A stretch of 64,000 nt of DNA from Hyphomicrobiales bacterium (GCA_930633495.1 CAKNFJ010000002.1:620001-684000), one strand, 5' to 3'. Shown: positions 17,844-27,304, numbered from the stretch's first letter. Notes: generated by a model not told the origin, from the sequence alone. Numbers and translations: made by a program.

Positions 17844-18674
17844 ATGCCTTTCCGATTCAACATGCTTCTGCAGGACGCTGGCATAGAGCCTTCGTCAGTC
17901 CGACTCCTTCGCCACCAGGACAACCGCTCAGCCAAGGGACGAAGCCCCTATGAGCTTTGGCGGGACAACCGGCCGGCGTTCGAAGAATACCAGCGCGTCC
18001 AGACCTTCTCGAACCGCGCCAAGCTGCAGGCTTCGTTCTGGGCCTCTTTCGTCGTGACCTCCACCGGCGAGACGTTGTTCGCCGGGCTCTACAGCTGCCA
18101 GTACAGCGGGATCAACGAGGTCGACATTCCCTGGCCCCACGCCCCTGGCACTGATGCCGCCGGGACGCGAGACATCTATGCGCTCGAACTGGATCTGCGC
18201 TTCGAAGACCTGCAAGGCCGGCTGGTGATCGAGTGGGGCCTTGGTGGGCGAGCTTGGATCCAGCGCGCCGATTTTCAGGAAAAGGCCGTAACCGAGATCT
18301 GGCGATCATTCAGGGAGCCCGAATTCCCAGGCTTCACGGAGTTCATAGCCGACCTGTCATCGATCGAGCGATTGCCGGCGACCTGGTCGACTGCGCTCGC
18401 GGCTGTGAAAGGCGTCTACCTGCTCACATGTCCGCGCACCAAGGAGCAATATGTGGGCTCGGCCACCGGCGCTGATGGCTTCTATGGCCGTTGGCTTACC
18501 TACCGCGACGGGCATGGCGGCAATGTCGGGCTCAAGAGCCGCGATCCGAGCGACTATCGCGTTTCCATCCTGGAAGTCGCCGGCGACAATTCGCTTCCAG
18601 AGGACATTCTGACCAAGGAATCCCTCTGGAAGCGCAAGCTGCAGAGCGGGGCGATGGGCTTGAACCGAAATTGA
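17844..18674 (+). CDS. GIY-YIG nuclease family protein
   Basis: A 276-residue protein. The C-terminal region carries a GIY-YIG core: KGVYLLTCPRTKEQYVGSATGADGFYGRW (GVY...YVG, with the arginine in GRW), and a later LTKESLWKRKLQSGAMGLNRN containing the family's Glu/Asn. The N-terminal 180 residues form an unrecognised domain with LLRHQDNRSAKGRSPYELWRDNRPAFEEYQ, which I recall from similar hypothetical GIY-YIG proteins. Probably cytosolic. It follows family A protein 3 by 36 bases, so co-transcription is likely. Confidence 0.8.
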   Translation: MPFRFNMLLQDAGIEPSSVRLLRHQDNRSAKGRSPYELWRDNRPAFEEYQRVQTFSNRAKLQASFWASFVVTSTGETLFAGLYSCQYSGINEVDIPWPHAPGTDAAGTRDIYALELDLRFEDLQGRLVIEWGLGGRAWIQRADFQEKAVTEIWRSFREPEFPGFTEFIADLSSIERLPATWSTALAAVKGVYLLTCPRTKEQYVGSATGADGFYGRWLTYRDGHGGNVGLKSRDPSDYRVSILEVAGDNSLPEDILTKESLWKRKLQSGAMGLNRN

Positions 18675-20216
18675 TCAGGCCGCCGGCGCCAGTCGGGTGC
18701 GCTCCTCGAGGAGAGTGGCCGCGCTCGCGATCAACACATCGATGTTGTTGAGGTCCGTGACGGCGCGCGCGTCGTTCAGAAACGGTTCTGAGAGCTTGAG
18801 CTCGCCGCCCTCGATGGTCCATGTGCCCAGAAAATGCGGGAAGCCCGTCAGGCCGACCAGAAGCTTCCCGGCTACCTCGCGTTCGCTGCGCGGCGCGCAC
18901 ACATCCAGGTTGTTGGCGTAGTCGCGATGGAACTCGCTCGCACGGAGACGCGAGGGCGCACCCGGATCGCCGTAGCTCACGAGGTGACCATTGGGATCGC
19001 GTCCAAAACGCGCGATCGAGATCGAAGTGATCGTTCCCTCGCGTGTTGAGGCCATGACCTGGTACTGACCGTTCTGACAGTGCAGCGTCACCAGGGCCCA
19101 TTCGCGACGGATCGAGACGCTGACAGTTTTGTCCAGCTCTTCAATCTCGAAGGGATCCCGGCCCGAGGCGTTGTCCCGGGCGAAGTCGATGATCGACGTC
19201 AGTGCGCCGAGGCGCTCTGTGAGCCCCGACGCGTGTGCGGTGAACTCCAGCTGGTCCAAGAATGCGCGAGCGGCCGTACCCGGCATTCCACCCTCGCTCG
19301 CCGCCGTCACCATCGCGACCTGGCAGATGAGAGACTGGGTCGGGTCAGCACAGTAGTTGATGTAGGTGCGCCTGCCGATTTCCAGCGAGCGCTCGACGAT
19401 CTTCGTATCTTCCGTGGTTGCAGCCATGATGGGGCGCAGCAGTGAGACGATGTCCGCGAATTCCTTCGGGCTCCCGACTGTGGCGTCTGTATAGGACCAG
19501 GCGCCGTTGCTCTCGTAGGAAGGGCGGGCGGATGTGATCGCCGAGGCGACGTGAGCGCCGTGGACGTGCGCCTTGACGATGTCAGCCAGGCTCGGATCGA
19601 GGCGGCCACGCAATGCCGCAGCGTGGCGCAGGAAGCGGTCCATCTCCCAACCTTCCGCAGGCGCTTCATAGGCCGGACGCCGGCCGTAGGAATAGAAGAA
19701 GACCTCTTCGACCTCGGCAGCCTCTTCGGCGCCGGTCATGTCGGACGGGAAGCCCGATCGCTTGTATTCCTCGATCAGCCCCTCTTCGATGTTCATCTCT
19801 GCGATCAGGCGGCGCGCGCGGCGCTCTCGTTCGCCCTCGGGTAGCGTGACGAAGTTGGCGCGACGATCGAGCTCGGCCAGATGCGATGCGGAGGTGTCGA
19901 GGGGCGGACGCACGTCCACGACAGCCAGATAGCCGTTCGGCGAGCCGTCATGCTCAATGGCGAGCGCGATGCTGAAGGGATGCCCCATATCGACGCGACG
20001 AACGCTCGTGCCGCCGACCCGCATGCGATCGGAAGCCGCTCCGCGAGCGATATTGACGATGCTCGGCCCCATCGCCTCGGCGACCAAAGAGTTGAGGACC
20101 CTTTCGAACTTCGAGAGGTCGAAATCGCTGCTCACGCCGGCAGCGAGCAGCTGCTCGCGCAGGGACTGCAGGTCGAGCTGAGTGGCGGGCTTATGCGCGG
20201 GACGGGACAGGGGCAT
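18675..20216 (-). CDS. large unknown protein
   Basis: A 513-residue protein. ATG 20216 is preferred because GGAGAAG lies 6 bases upstream; ATG 20231 would add five residues. It has no signal peptide or TM segment. Notable stretches: VVDVRPPLDT near residue 110, EEVFFYSYGRRPAYEAP near 190, and SLICQVAMVTAASEGGMPG near 310. Mixed alpha/beta composition; no catalytic signature recognised. It is monocistronic, convergent with the GIY-YIG gene, with a 611-base upstream spacer. Confidence 0.75.
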   Translation of the reverse strand: MPLSRPAHKPATQLDLQSLREQLLAAGVSSDFDLSKFERVLNSLVAEAMGPSIVNIARGAASDRMRVGGTSVRRVDMGHPFSIALAIEHDGSPNGYLAVVDVRPPLDTSASHLAELDRRANFVTLPEGERERRARRLIAEMNIEEGLIEEYKRSGFPSDMTGAEEAAEVEEVFFYSYGRRPAYEAPAEGWEMDRFLRHAAALRGRLDPSLADIVKAHVHGAHVASAITSARPSYESNGAWSYTDATVGSPKEFADIVSLLRPIMAATTEDTKIVERSLEIGRRTYINYCADPTQSLICQVAMVTAASEGGMPGTAARAFLDQLEFTAHASGLTERLGALTSIIDFARDNASGRDPFEIEELDKTVSVSIRREWALVTLHCQNGQYQVMASTREGTITSISIARFGRDPNGHLVSYGDPGAPSRLRASEFHRDYANNLDVCAPRSEREVAGKLLVGLTGFPHFLGTWTIEGGELKLSEPFLNDARAVTDLNNIDVLIASAATLLEERTRLAPAA

Positions 20217-20827
20217 GTCGATCTTCTCCATCCCCAGACCGTCGTGGCAGGATATGAAAGGCACAACATGCGAAACGAAAGTGGGGTGCTTCTGTTGCCA
20301 GGCGCAGTCCCGAAGCCCCGCCCGACGGTGCTACCCGTCAGGACTTAATGCCGGACCGGCACCGCTCACGCGGCGACGGCGTACCCAGCAGCATGGTTGT
20401 CGTTGGCAACTATGCGTAAGGCCCGATAACGGTGGAACCATGCCGAACAGCAAGAAGAACTCGTCAGCGCCCGTCGAACCTATTTCGCCCCCATCATCAA
20501 TGCACCGTGTGATGCACTCATGGTGGAGGCGATGGGTATCGCACCCATGTCCGAGCACCTATCATGTCCGACCGTCTACTGTCGTAGCCGTTGAAGCGGC
20601 ATCTCCAACATAAGGAAATTTGAGACCGTCATCAAGATCCTCTCTTATCCATCATGAGCCGGTCCACGGATTAGGACTGCGTTCCATTAGCCAGAACAAG
20701 GATTCGCCACTTTCTAGGCTATGTATCCTCGCCAATCCCCGCATTCCCCAACGTTTGCAATCCTTTGGGAACCCTTGGCTTGGAACTTCTGTTGCTCCCC
20801 GCGCTTTAAGGTCCGGAGGATTGTTTG
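20217..20827. other. gene-poor spacer of 611 bases
   Basis: No credible protein gene is seen; the open frames are short and have poor composition and no ribosome-binding sites. The region holds a degenerate tRNA-like sequence (20521-20606, minus) and two AAGGAT-type motifs at 20698-20703 (direct) and 20760-20765 (complement) upstream of the gene at 20828. A 9-base direct repeat (CATGTCCGA) lies within the tRNA-like part. Promoters for the divergent genes at 20216 and 20828 must lie here but I cannot place them. Confidence 0.5.
20521..20606 (-). other. degenerate tRNA-like element
   Basis: On the minus strand this 86-base stretch starts GGAGATG and ends CGCCTCCACCA, so the ends pair as an acceptor-like stem (five Watson-Crick pairs, one G-U, one A-C mismatch), followed by an A discriminator and CCA. 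Directly before it is a perfect 5-bp stem with a 7-base loop (ATGGG, TGCGATA, CCCAT) in T-arm position, and near the 5' end the loop-like AACGGCTA has the GG of a D-loop. I cannot fold a proper anticodon arm or assign an anticodon. It may be a tRNA relic or chance. Confidence 0.25.
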
Positions 20828-21685
20828 ATGAAGCGTTTTTCGCCCGCGGATCTGATCCGCACCGGCTGCGATGAATTTGACCTTCAGTGCTTGAATGTCG
20901 TCGTCGGAACGCGTGTCTCTGCCACCCAATCCAGCACCTATATCGCCTCCGCGCGGGAGACCCAGCGGGGAGGGCGCTCCCACGCGCGGGGGGAAGTCCG
21001 CGACGCCGACATCCTCTCGGTCATTCCAGCAAAGACACTCGACGAAGCGCCCCACATGCGTCGGCGCATCATCACGGAGACCCAAGCGATGCCGGCCTAC
21101 CTCTACGCGTTCCATCATTGGAGCGGCGGGAAGCGGATCACCCATGGCCATGTGCTGACACGCACGGCGGAGAACCTTCATCAGTTCCTCGGAGCCTGGC
21201 CTGCTGCGAACGATCACAGCCGCGCTGTGGTCGAGACGATGGCCACCTACGTCTCCAACCCGGCCGACGCCGTGGCTGGGGTTCTGGAACGGGCTCGCGA
21301 AGCTGGCCGAACCACGCTTCCGGCCCAGTTCGAGGAGATGTCGATCGAGCTGCGCAACGCGGCGGAGATGCTCATACTCGGCAGCTGCGACCCATCCGGT
21401 GACTACAGCGATAGCTACCACGCCCTGAAGTTCATCCTCGGCAACGACGATATCGTTCCGTCAGCCTCGCTCGAACCGCATGCGGGCGAGATGCGCTACA
21501 TCCTTGCGGATCTGTCTCCCGAGAACCGGCTGCGCATTCGTGACGCTATCACCGATACGATCGACACGGTGATCGCGCAGTCCGAGCCCCTAGCGCCAGG
21601 AGCTTCCGCAGAGGCGGTTATCACCCGTGAGGTGTTCCTCGCCTACGCCAAGCGGGCCGCCGGCGAGGAACCAAAGTCTGCCTAG
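20828..21685 (+). CDS. unknown protein
   Basis: A 285-residue protein. ATG 20828 has a good ribosome-binding site, GGAGGA, about 6 bases upstream. It begins MKRFSPADLIRTGCDEFDLQC and contains HHWSGGKRITHGHVLTRTAENLHQFLGAW, followed by a helical segment with ISEQ-poor, Glu/Arg-rich composition. No domain is recognised and there is no signal peptide. Its stop overlaps by 4 bases the stop of the Nudix gene on the other strand, so the two transcripts converge. Confidence 0.72.
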   Translation: MKRFSPADLIRTGCDEFDLQCLNVVVGTRVSATQSSTYIASARETQRGGRSHARGEVRDADILSVIPAKTLDEAPHMRRRIITETQAMPAYLYAFHHWSGGKRITHGHVLTRTAENLHQFLGAWPAANDHSRAVVETMATYVSNPADAVAGVLERAREAGRTTLPAQFEEMSIELRNAAEMLILGSCDPSGDYSDSYHALKFILGNDDIVPSASLEPHAGEMRYILADLSPENRLRIRDAITDTIDTVIAQSEPLAPGASAEAVITREVFLAYAKRAAGEEPKSA

Positions 21686-22647
21686 AGCCGGAGCATCTCG
21701 CGAACGGCGAAGCCGTGGTCGAAAGCCATGTTCGACGGCACAATCTCGCGCTTCGGCAGCCAAAGAACGGACCGGGCATCGGATCCCGCTTTCGCCGGCG
21801 GTCGCGGCCCCTTTAGCCGGTAGTGGTAGACCTGCGAGACAAAGCGGCCGCGAGGATCACGATCTGGCTCGTCGAAGACCGCGTTGCCGACGAGAAACTC
21901 GACCATCATCTCCGGGGTCATGGACGCCTCCTCGCCGGCCTCCCGGAGCGATGTCCGCCTGAGGCGCTCGCGGGGATCCTGGAACCCCCCAGGCAAGGCG
22001 GGATAGCCCTCGAACGGAAAGCGATCTCGGATGATGCAGAGCACGTCGTCTTCGTGCTCGATGAGTGCATCGGCGGTGGTGAAGCTCGGCTCGTAGGGCG
22101 CATTCGCCCACTCAGCACGATAGCGCGCCGCGGCCTGGTGCTCACCTAGCAGGTACCTATAGGGATCTGACCTACGCCAATCATCCAGGAAGGGAACGAG
22201 GAGCGGAGCTGGGGAGAGGTCGCCGAAGAGGTCGGCGGTCGACCCGATGCTCTCCACGCGGCGCACCTCATCGAAGACGAAGGCCGGCAAACCCCTCGCC
22301 TCGTTCATCGCAGCCTCGCTCGACCAAACGGCACGCGCCTCGCCCGCTTTGACAGCGGCAGCTTCAAGCGCCTCTTCCACAGTCCGGAGCCGGGCTTCAT
22401 CAAGGTACGGCTCGTCGTCGATTGCGTGGATCGCAACGATCCCGGCTGCGACCTCCTGGGGGAAGAGAAGCGTGAGCATCTCCTTCTGAACGTCGACAGT
22501 GAAAGGCTGCAGGTGAGCGGAGATCGGCCGGTCCGCTCCATTCAACAGGATGACTGTTCGATCGCTGCCGGCGATCACATCCGCAAGATGCGCGGCAGCA
22601 ATCGGGTTCCAGAAAGGAACGCGCTCCGCGATGACCGATACGACCAT
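21682..22647 (-). CDS. Nudix hydrolase with degenerate nucleotidyltransferase-like N-terminus
   Basis: A 321-residue protein, last gene of the NAD+ operon. The C-terminal half is a Nudix domain with an intact box, GGFQDPRERLRRTSLREAGEEA (the Gx5Ex7REUxEE pattern), in the layout of NadM-Nudix ADP-ribose pyrophosphatases. The N-terminal half resembles the NadM adenylyltransferase fold (VSVIAERVPFWNPIAAAHLADVI...TVILLNGADRPISAHLQPF), but the HxGH catalytic motif is missing. It probably hydrolyses a nucleoside diphosphate derivative such as ADP-ribose or NADH, and no longer adenylates. The stop of pncA lies at its start: the two coding regions share one base (22647). Confidence 0.8.
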   Translation of the reverse strand: MVVSVIAERVPFWNPIAAAHLADVIAGSDRTVILLNGADRPISAHLQPFTVDVQKEMLTLLFPQEVAAGIVAIHAIDDEPYLDEARLRTVEEALEAAAVKAGEARAVWSSEAAMNEARGLPAFVFDEVRRVESIGSTADLFGDLSPAPLLVPFLDDWRRSDPYRYLLGEHQAAARYRAEWANAPYEPSFTTADALIEHEDDVLCIIRDRFPFEGYPALPGGFQDPRERLRRTSLREAGEEASMTPEMMVEFLVGNAVFDEPDRDPRGRFVSQVYHYRLKGPRPPAKAGSDARSVLWLPKREIVPSNMAFDHGFAVREMLRL

Positions 22648-23363
22648 CAGAGCACCCGATCGGTGATGATGGCGCCCTGGTTCTGCATGATCAGGAGCCC
22701 AATCTGGTGGAAGAGATCTTGCGGGTGCGCCGCACTGGCGGGCAGGCCGAGCTCCGTCGCCGTCGACAGCGGCAGGTCGTAGGTCGCGCAGGCCGGCTCG
22801 TGCACGATGATCTGGTCGACCTTCCCGATGAAGCCGCGGGTACGCGCCGACAGGAGGCTCACGGTGGCGGTCAGAACGCAGATGTCGGTGCAGATCCCGA
22901 CCAGCACCAGCGTATCAACGCCAGAACTCTTCGCCCAGTCGAACACGATGTTGCTGCCGTCGGGCCTGATGCCGCCGATGACCCCATTGATGCACTCCTT
23001 GGGCATAACCAGCGTTTCTGGGTCGTTTTCGAGCCATTCGAGACGGCTGACGAGCATGTCGTCGCCCGTACCGACCAGGCAGTGAGGCGGGTACGGTTTC
23101 TCGTCCTGCTCAGCCGTGTGGCTGTCCCGAAAGACCAGCTTGGGACCGATCCTGCGGGCGAGGAGGTCGGTCTCCTCGATCATCCGCTCGATCTGCGGGT
23201 TCGGAACCGCCGGCGCCAGCGGACCTCGACCGGGCGTGCAGAAACCATGCACCTCGTCGACGACGATGAGACCGATCTTGCCGCGGCTCAGATCCAGAGC
23301 CGACATGACCAGAGGCGCGGTGCCCTCGATCGCGGTCATCATCGGGTTCGCAATCGCGTTCAT
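22647..23363 (-). CDS. pncA: nicotinamidase (isochorismatase fold)
   Basis: A 238-residue enzyme converting nicotinamide to nicotinate and ammonia. Catalytic Asp in VVDEVHGFCTPGRG, metal-binding site FRDSH...YPPHCLVGT, the Lys in LVMPKECINGV, and the nucleophile in GICTDICVLTATV. The start ATG 23363 has GAGGAG about 7 bases upstream; starts 6 bases and more upstream are too close to or before that site. Fourth gene of the NAD+ operon, supplying nicotinate to PncB. Confidence 0.9.
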   Translation of the reverse strand: MNAIANPMMTAIEGTAPLVMSALDLSRGKIGLIVVDEVHGFCTPGRGPLAPAVPNPQIERMIEETDLLARRIGPKLVFRDSHTAEQDEKPYPPHCLVGTGDDMLVSRLEWLENDPETLVMPKECINGVIGGIRPDGSNIVFDWAKSSGVDTLVLVGICTDICVLTATVSLLSARTRGFIGKVDQIIVHEPACATYDLPLSTATELGLPASAAHPQDLFHQIGLLIMQNQGAIITDRVL

Positions 23364-23376
23364 AGCCATCTCCTCA

Positions 23377-24174
23377 TCAACGATCGCCGCGGCGCGAGCG
23401 CGCGTAGTCGCGCTTCTCATCGCGGCTCGAAAGCGGACGCCACTTGCCGTCGTCCTTCAGTTCCAACACCTCGCCGTCGCGGCCCAGGCCATCGGCCTTG
23501 AAGCGCGTCCCCACCGGCAGCTTGGTGTCGGGAGGCGTTGCGCCGCGCAAAGCCTGCCGGAGGTGCGGTGGATAGTTCCAGTCTATGAAGCTGTGCAGCC
23601 TCTCGGGAACATAGCGCCGCCACTCGTCATCGCGCCGCTCGATGAGCGCTCTGATTTCCCGCCCGAGAGGCAGGCCGGATTTATCGCGGTCGACAATGTG
23701 GATGCGCTTCCCGCTGTCGACGTCCTCGTAGATCGTCGCCAGCGCCGAGTCGAACATCCTGCTGCTGTTGCCGTCAGAGAGACGCGCGAAAGCGGGCTCG
23801 TACCATTTGGCGTCGATCCGGCTGCCGGAGAAATAGTCCGTTGGAGCAGGCAGGCCGAGGCCGCGAATCTTCCCGAGGACATAGGCGCACCAGTCGTCGT
23901 TATCGACAGAGGCATCGATGTCATCCAGCGGGATGAAGCGGAATCCAGCGGTGTTCTCCGGCGGCCCTCCGAAGATGGCCTCGATCATCGACATCCGCTC
24001 TTCGAAGCTGAAGGGATGGCCTTCCTGACCCGCCTTCTTGACGCTACCGATGCCGACCAGGCACCGCTTCGCCGTTGCACGCATCTGCAGAAGCAGCCGC
24101 AGATGCCCATAATGGAGGACCTGGCTGTCCACGACTGCCAGGCAGACCCGATCATCGTTGCTGATCTGTGCCAT
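23377..24174 (-). CDS. nadM: nicotinamide/nicotinate-mononucleotide adenylyltransferase-like
   Basis: A 265-residue protein of the HxGH nucleotidyltransferase superfamily: VVDSQVLHYGHLRLL (HYGH), VGIGSVKK, GHPFSFEERMSMIEAIFG, a phosphate-binding YFSGSRI. This matches bacterial NadM-type NMN adenylyltransferase, which makes (nicotinate) adenine dinucleotide from the mononucleotide and ATP. The C-terminal 90 residues are an extra basic tail (WRPLSSRDEKRDYARSRRGDR). ATG 24174 has AGGG 8 bases upstream; a GTG at 24180 would overlap the pncB stop. Gene symbol is by family, not proven. Confidence 0.82.
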   Translation of the reverse strand: MAQISNDDRVCLAVVDSQVLHYGHLRLLLQMRATAKRCLVGIGSVKKAGQEGHPFSFEERMSMIEAIFGGPPENTAGFRFIPLDDIDASVDNDDWCAYVLGKIRGLGLPAPTDYFSGSRIDAKWYEPAFARLSDGNSSRMFDSALATIYEDVDSGKRIHIVDRDKSGLPLGREIRALIERRDDEWRRYVPERLHSFIDWNYPPHLRQALRGATPPDTKLPVGTRFKADGLGRDGEVLELKDDGKWRPLSSRDEKRDYARSRRGDR

Positions 24175-24176
24175 CG

Positions 24177-25493
24177 TCACACCCTGACGGCGGATTCCGC
24201 CATCCCCTTCGTCCCGAAGATCACCTTGTAACGCTCGACCTCACCGGCTGGCCCCGTCGCCTTCGCGAGGTTGTCGGAGAGCTTCACCGCCGGCCGCCCG
24301 GCCGCCTCTACGACTTTGCAGACCAGGGAGATCGGGTTCAGGCCGTCACCTCCCGCCGGCGCGCAGCCGCGGAAGTCGTTGGTCAGGTTGGTGCCCCAGC
24401 CGTAACTGACGCGCACGCGCCCCGAGAAGTGGCGGAAGCTTTCCTCGATCGAGTCGATATCCATGCCGTCAGACAGGATGAGCAGCTTTTCACGAGGATC
24501 TTCCCCACGCTCTCTCCACCAACGGATGAACTCGTCGCCGCCCTCGATCGGCGGCTTGGAGTCCGGCCTGGCACCCGTCCACTTCGCCACCCAGTCCGGC
24601 GCGTCCCGGAGGAAGGCTGTCGTGCCGTAGGCATCGGGCAGCAGCACTAGAAGATTGCCGGAATAGATCTTCGCCCAGTCGGCGAGGACTTGGTAGCGCG
24701 ACTGGCGCACCCCTTCGTCGTCCTCGCCAGCCATGGCCGCGTAGACCATCGCCAGCTCGTGGGCATTGGTGCCGATCGCCTCGGTCCCGGCCTGCATCGC
24801 GATATGGACATTGCTGGTGCCGACGAATGAAGATCCGAGACCTTCGGCCAGCGCCTCGCAGCACCAGCGCTGCCAGAGATACCCGTGACGGCGCCGGGTT
24901 CCGAAATCACCGACCTTCAGCAAGCCCTCGTTCTTGAGAGCCTTCAGGCGCTCTACCTTGTCCCAGAGGCGGGACTTCGCGCGGGCATAGAGAACATCGA
25001 GCTCGAAGCGTCCCATCCCCTTCATCGCGTGACGGGCGCGCAGCTCGTTGATGATGGAGAGCGCGGGGATCTCCCACATCGTCGTGTGTACCCAGCGGCC
25101 GGCGAAACGCAACTCGAACTGCCCGTCGCGGTGCTCCAGCTGGTACTCCGGAAGCTGGAAGTCGGTCAGCCACTCCAGGAAGTCTGGAGCGAAGATCTGC
25201 TTCACACCGTAGAAGGTGTTGCCGGCGAGATAGATCAGCTCGCCCTTCGTGAAGCGCAGCGTGCGCGCATGATCGAGCTGCGCGCGCAGCTCCGCCTCGT
25301 CGATGTCGTCGGCCAGACGCACGCTCTTCGAGCGGTTGATCAGCCCGAAGGTGACAGGCACGTCGCGATGCTGTCGCCAGATCATCTGAAGCATGAGCAG
25401 CTTGTAGAAGTCGGTGTCGAGCAGCGAGCGAACCACTGGGTCGAGCTTAAAGCTGTGGTTGTAGACCCGGGTCGCGAGATCGGTGAAAGCCAT
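24177..25493 (-). CDS. pncB: nicotinate phosphoribosyltransferase
   Basis: A 438-residue enzyme joining nicotinate and PRPP to give nicotinate mononucleotide. Signatures: [13 protein letters not shown] at the N-terminus, [14 protein letters not shown], the catalytic [19 protein letters not shown] region with its histidine, [13 protein letters not shown], and [10 protein letters not shown]. Length fits the PncB family. ATG 25493 has AGGA 5 bases upstream. Separated by 7 bases from nadE and overlapping or abutting the NMN adenylyltransferase start, so clearly one operon. Confidence 0.93.
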   Translation of the reverse strand: MAFTDLATRVYNHSFKLDPVVRSLLDTDFYKLLMLQMIWRQHRDVPVTFGLINRSKSVRLADDIDEAELRAQLDHARTLRFTKGELIYLAGNTFYGVKQIFAPDFLEWLTDFQLPEYQLEHRDGQFELRFAGRWVHTTMWEIPALSIINELRARHAMKGMGRFELDVLYARAKSRLWDKVERLKALKNEGLLKVGDFGTRRRHGYLWQRWCCEALAEGLGSSFVGTSNVHIAMQAGTEAIGTNAHELAMVYAAMAGEDDEGVRQSRYQVLADWAKIYSGNLLVLLPDAYGTTAFLRDAPDWVAKWTGARPDSKPPIEGGDEFIRWWRERGEDPREKLLILSDGMDIDSIEESFRHFSGRVRVSYGWGTNLTNDFRGCAPAGGDGLNPISLVCKVVEAAGRPAVKLSDNLAKATGPAGEVERYKVIFGTKGMAESAVRV

Positions 25494-25500
25494 TTCGTCC

Positions 25501-27168
25501 TCACATCTCGAACGCGTTGACGATCGGAAGCCGGCGGTCGCGTCCGAACGCTCTTGGCCCGACTTTCGGACCTGGCGCCGACTGGCGACGTTTGTGCTCG
25601 CTCTGTCGGAGCAGCGCACCGACGAACCGAGTGTGATCGTTTGTTAGGAACCGCGGATCGCCGTCCGCCCCTATTGCGGTCCTCGCCCGCGCAAGCGCCG
25701 AGACCGAATCCATGTCTTCGTCGACAAAGCCTCGAAGCAGCTCGTCCAGGATCGCATAGGGACCGAGCTTCGCCTCGTCCGTCTGACCAAGTGCCAAATT
25801 CGCACTCGGCGCCTTCGCGATGATTGCCGGGGGGATTGGCGCATCGGGTCCGAGCACGCCTTCCGGACGAAACTCATTTCGCATGCGCGACAGGCTCCAC
25901 ACGTCCGTTTTGTAGATATCCTTGATAGGGTTGAAGCCGCCTGCCATGTCGCCGTACAGCGTCGCGTAGCCGACTGATCCCTCCGATTTGTTCCCTGTGG
26001 AGAGGAGCATGTGGCCATGCTCATTCGAATGAGCCATGAGTGCGATCATCCGCACCCGGGCTTGAATGTTCTCCTCGGTGACGTTCGGCACGCGCCCGGC
26101 AATCCCGAGCATCCTGCAGATTGCCTCCACCGGCTCGCCGATCGGGACCGTGGCAAGTTCGATCCCGAGCCGTGCGCAGACCTCGACCGCGTCGGCGATG
26201 TCGCCCTTCTCGGTGATCGTTGATGGCAGCGTGACAGCCTTCACCCGATCGGCGCCGAGCGCATCCACCGCCATGGTTCCAACCAACGCGGAGTCGATCC
26301 CACCTGACATCCCGAGAACGACGGTCATGAAGCGGCTTTTGTTGACATAGTCGCGCAGCCCCAAAACGCAGGCGAGGTAATCGGCGACCTCGTCCTCGGG
26401 GTAGGGTTCCTGGTGAGGGAATTCGTCGCCGAACGGCACCGAGATCGTCTGGATGGATTCCTTGAAGGCAGGCAGCTGCGCGCGAACCAGCCCCTTCTCG
26501 TCGAGCACGAAGCTCGCGCCGTCGAAGACGAGCTCGTCCTGGCCGCCGACCGTGTTCAGGTAGACGAGCGGCAGGCCTGTTTCGCGAACCCTGGCCTTGG
26601 CATGGGCCATCCGCTGATCGCGGTGCTTGCCGCGGGTGTAAGGACTGCCGTTGATGAAGATCAGGACGTCGGCCAGTTCGCCAGCGAGATCCTGGGCCAC
26701 CGACGGGTGCCACATTTCTTCGCAGATCCCGATTCCAATGCGGACGCCGCGGAATTTGATCGGAGGGCGGAAATCGCCGCAGGCGAAGTTCCTGACTTCG
26801 TCGAAGACCCCGTCGTTGGGACGGTCACGCTTGCGAGCGACCTTCTTGGAACCGTCGGGGCTGATGAAATAGGCGGCGTTATAGGGGAGTGCCGGGCCTT
26901 CTTCAGGCGCTCCCATCACCACGGCCGGCCCGCCGACGGCAACGACGGCCTCGGTCACCCGGGCGAGCTCGCGTTCGGTCGCGGCGAGGAAGGCCGGCCG
27001 AAGAACGAGGTCCTCGATCGGGTAGCCGGTCAGGAAGCACTCGGGGAAGACGATCACGTCGGCGTCCGGGTGCTGCCTCAGCACCTCGATTGCGCGGTCC
27101 GCATTGTTGCGAAGATCACCGACGCGCGGGTTTAGCTGCGCCAGCACAAGATTCAACTTGCGTGTCAT
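25501..27168 (-). CDS. nadE: glutamine-dependent NAD+ synthase
   Basis: A 555-residue two-domain enzyme. N-terminal nitrilase-type glutaminase with the Glu in [11 protein letters not shown], the Lys in [13 protein letters not shown] and the Cys in GICEEMW. C-terminal synthetase with the PP-loop [13 protein letters not shown] and [18 protein letters not shown]. It amidates nicotinate adenine dinucleotide to NAD+. Start ATG 27168 has AGGA 7 bases upstream. First gene of the operon, behind the promoter at 27254-27282. Confidence 0.94.
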   Translation of the reverse strand: MTRKLNLVLAQLNPRVGDLRNNADRAIEVLRQHPDADVIVFPECFLTGYPIEDLVLRPAFLAATERELARVTEAVVAVGGPAVVMGAPEEGPALPYNAAYFISPDGSKKVARKRDRPNDGVFDEVRNFACGDFRPPIKFRGVRIGIGICEEMWHPSVAQDLAGELADVLIFINGSPYTRGKHRDQRMAHAKARVRETGLPLVYLNTVGGQDELVFDGASFVLDEKGLVRAQLPAFKESIQTISVPFGDEFPHQEPYPEDEVADYLACVLGLRDYVNKSRFMTVVLGMSGGIDSALVGTMAVDALGADRVKAVTLPSTITEKGDIADAVEVCARLGIELATVPIGEPVEAICRMLGIAGRVPNVTEENIQARVRMIALMAHSNEHGHMLLSTGNKSEGSVGYATLYGDMAGGFNPIKDIYKTDVWSLSRMRNEFRPEGVLGPDAPIPPAIIAKAPSANLALGQTDEAKLGPYAILDELLRGFVDEDMDSVSALARARTAIGADGDPRFLTNDHTRFVGALLRQSEHKRRQSAPGPKVGPRAFGRDRRLPIVNAFEM

Positions 27169-27253
27169 TCTCGATCCTCGTCTCACCCGCAACGCGGATG
27201 GATTGGAGCGGCGTCGGTGTGACCCTCATGGATCCACCTCAGCGGCTTGAGTT

Positions 27254-27282
27254 ATTGAACGCCTAGCGCTCGACACTGTCAA
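27254..27282 (-). promoter_or_regulatory. sigma70-like promoter of the NAD+ operon
   Basis: On the minus strand TTGACA (27282-27277) is followed after exactly 17 bases by TTCAAT (27259-27254). A transcript would start near 27246 and leave a leader of about 78 bases before nadE. This is the cleanest -35/-10 pair I see in the window. Confidence 0.55.
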
Positions 27283-27304
27283 CAGGGCCGGCGATCTGGC
27301 CCCT

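Noticed and set aside
20331..20613. Short frames of 57-143 codons in the spacer before 20828
   Set aside because: Cys/Arg/Pro-rich translations with no ribosome-binding site, overlapping the tRNA-like sequence.
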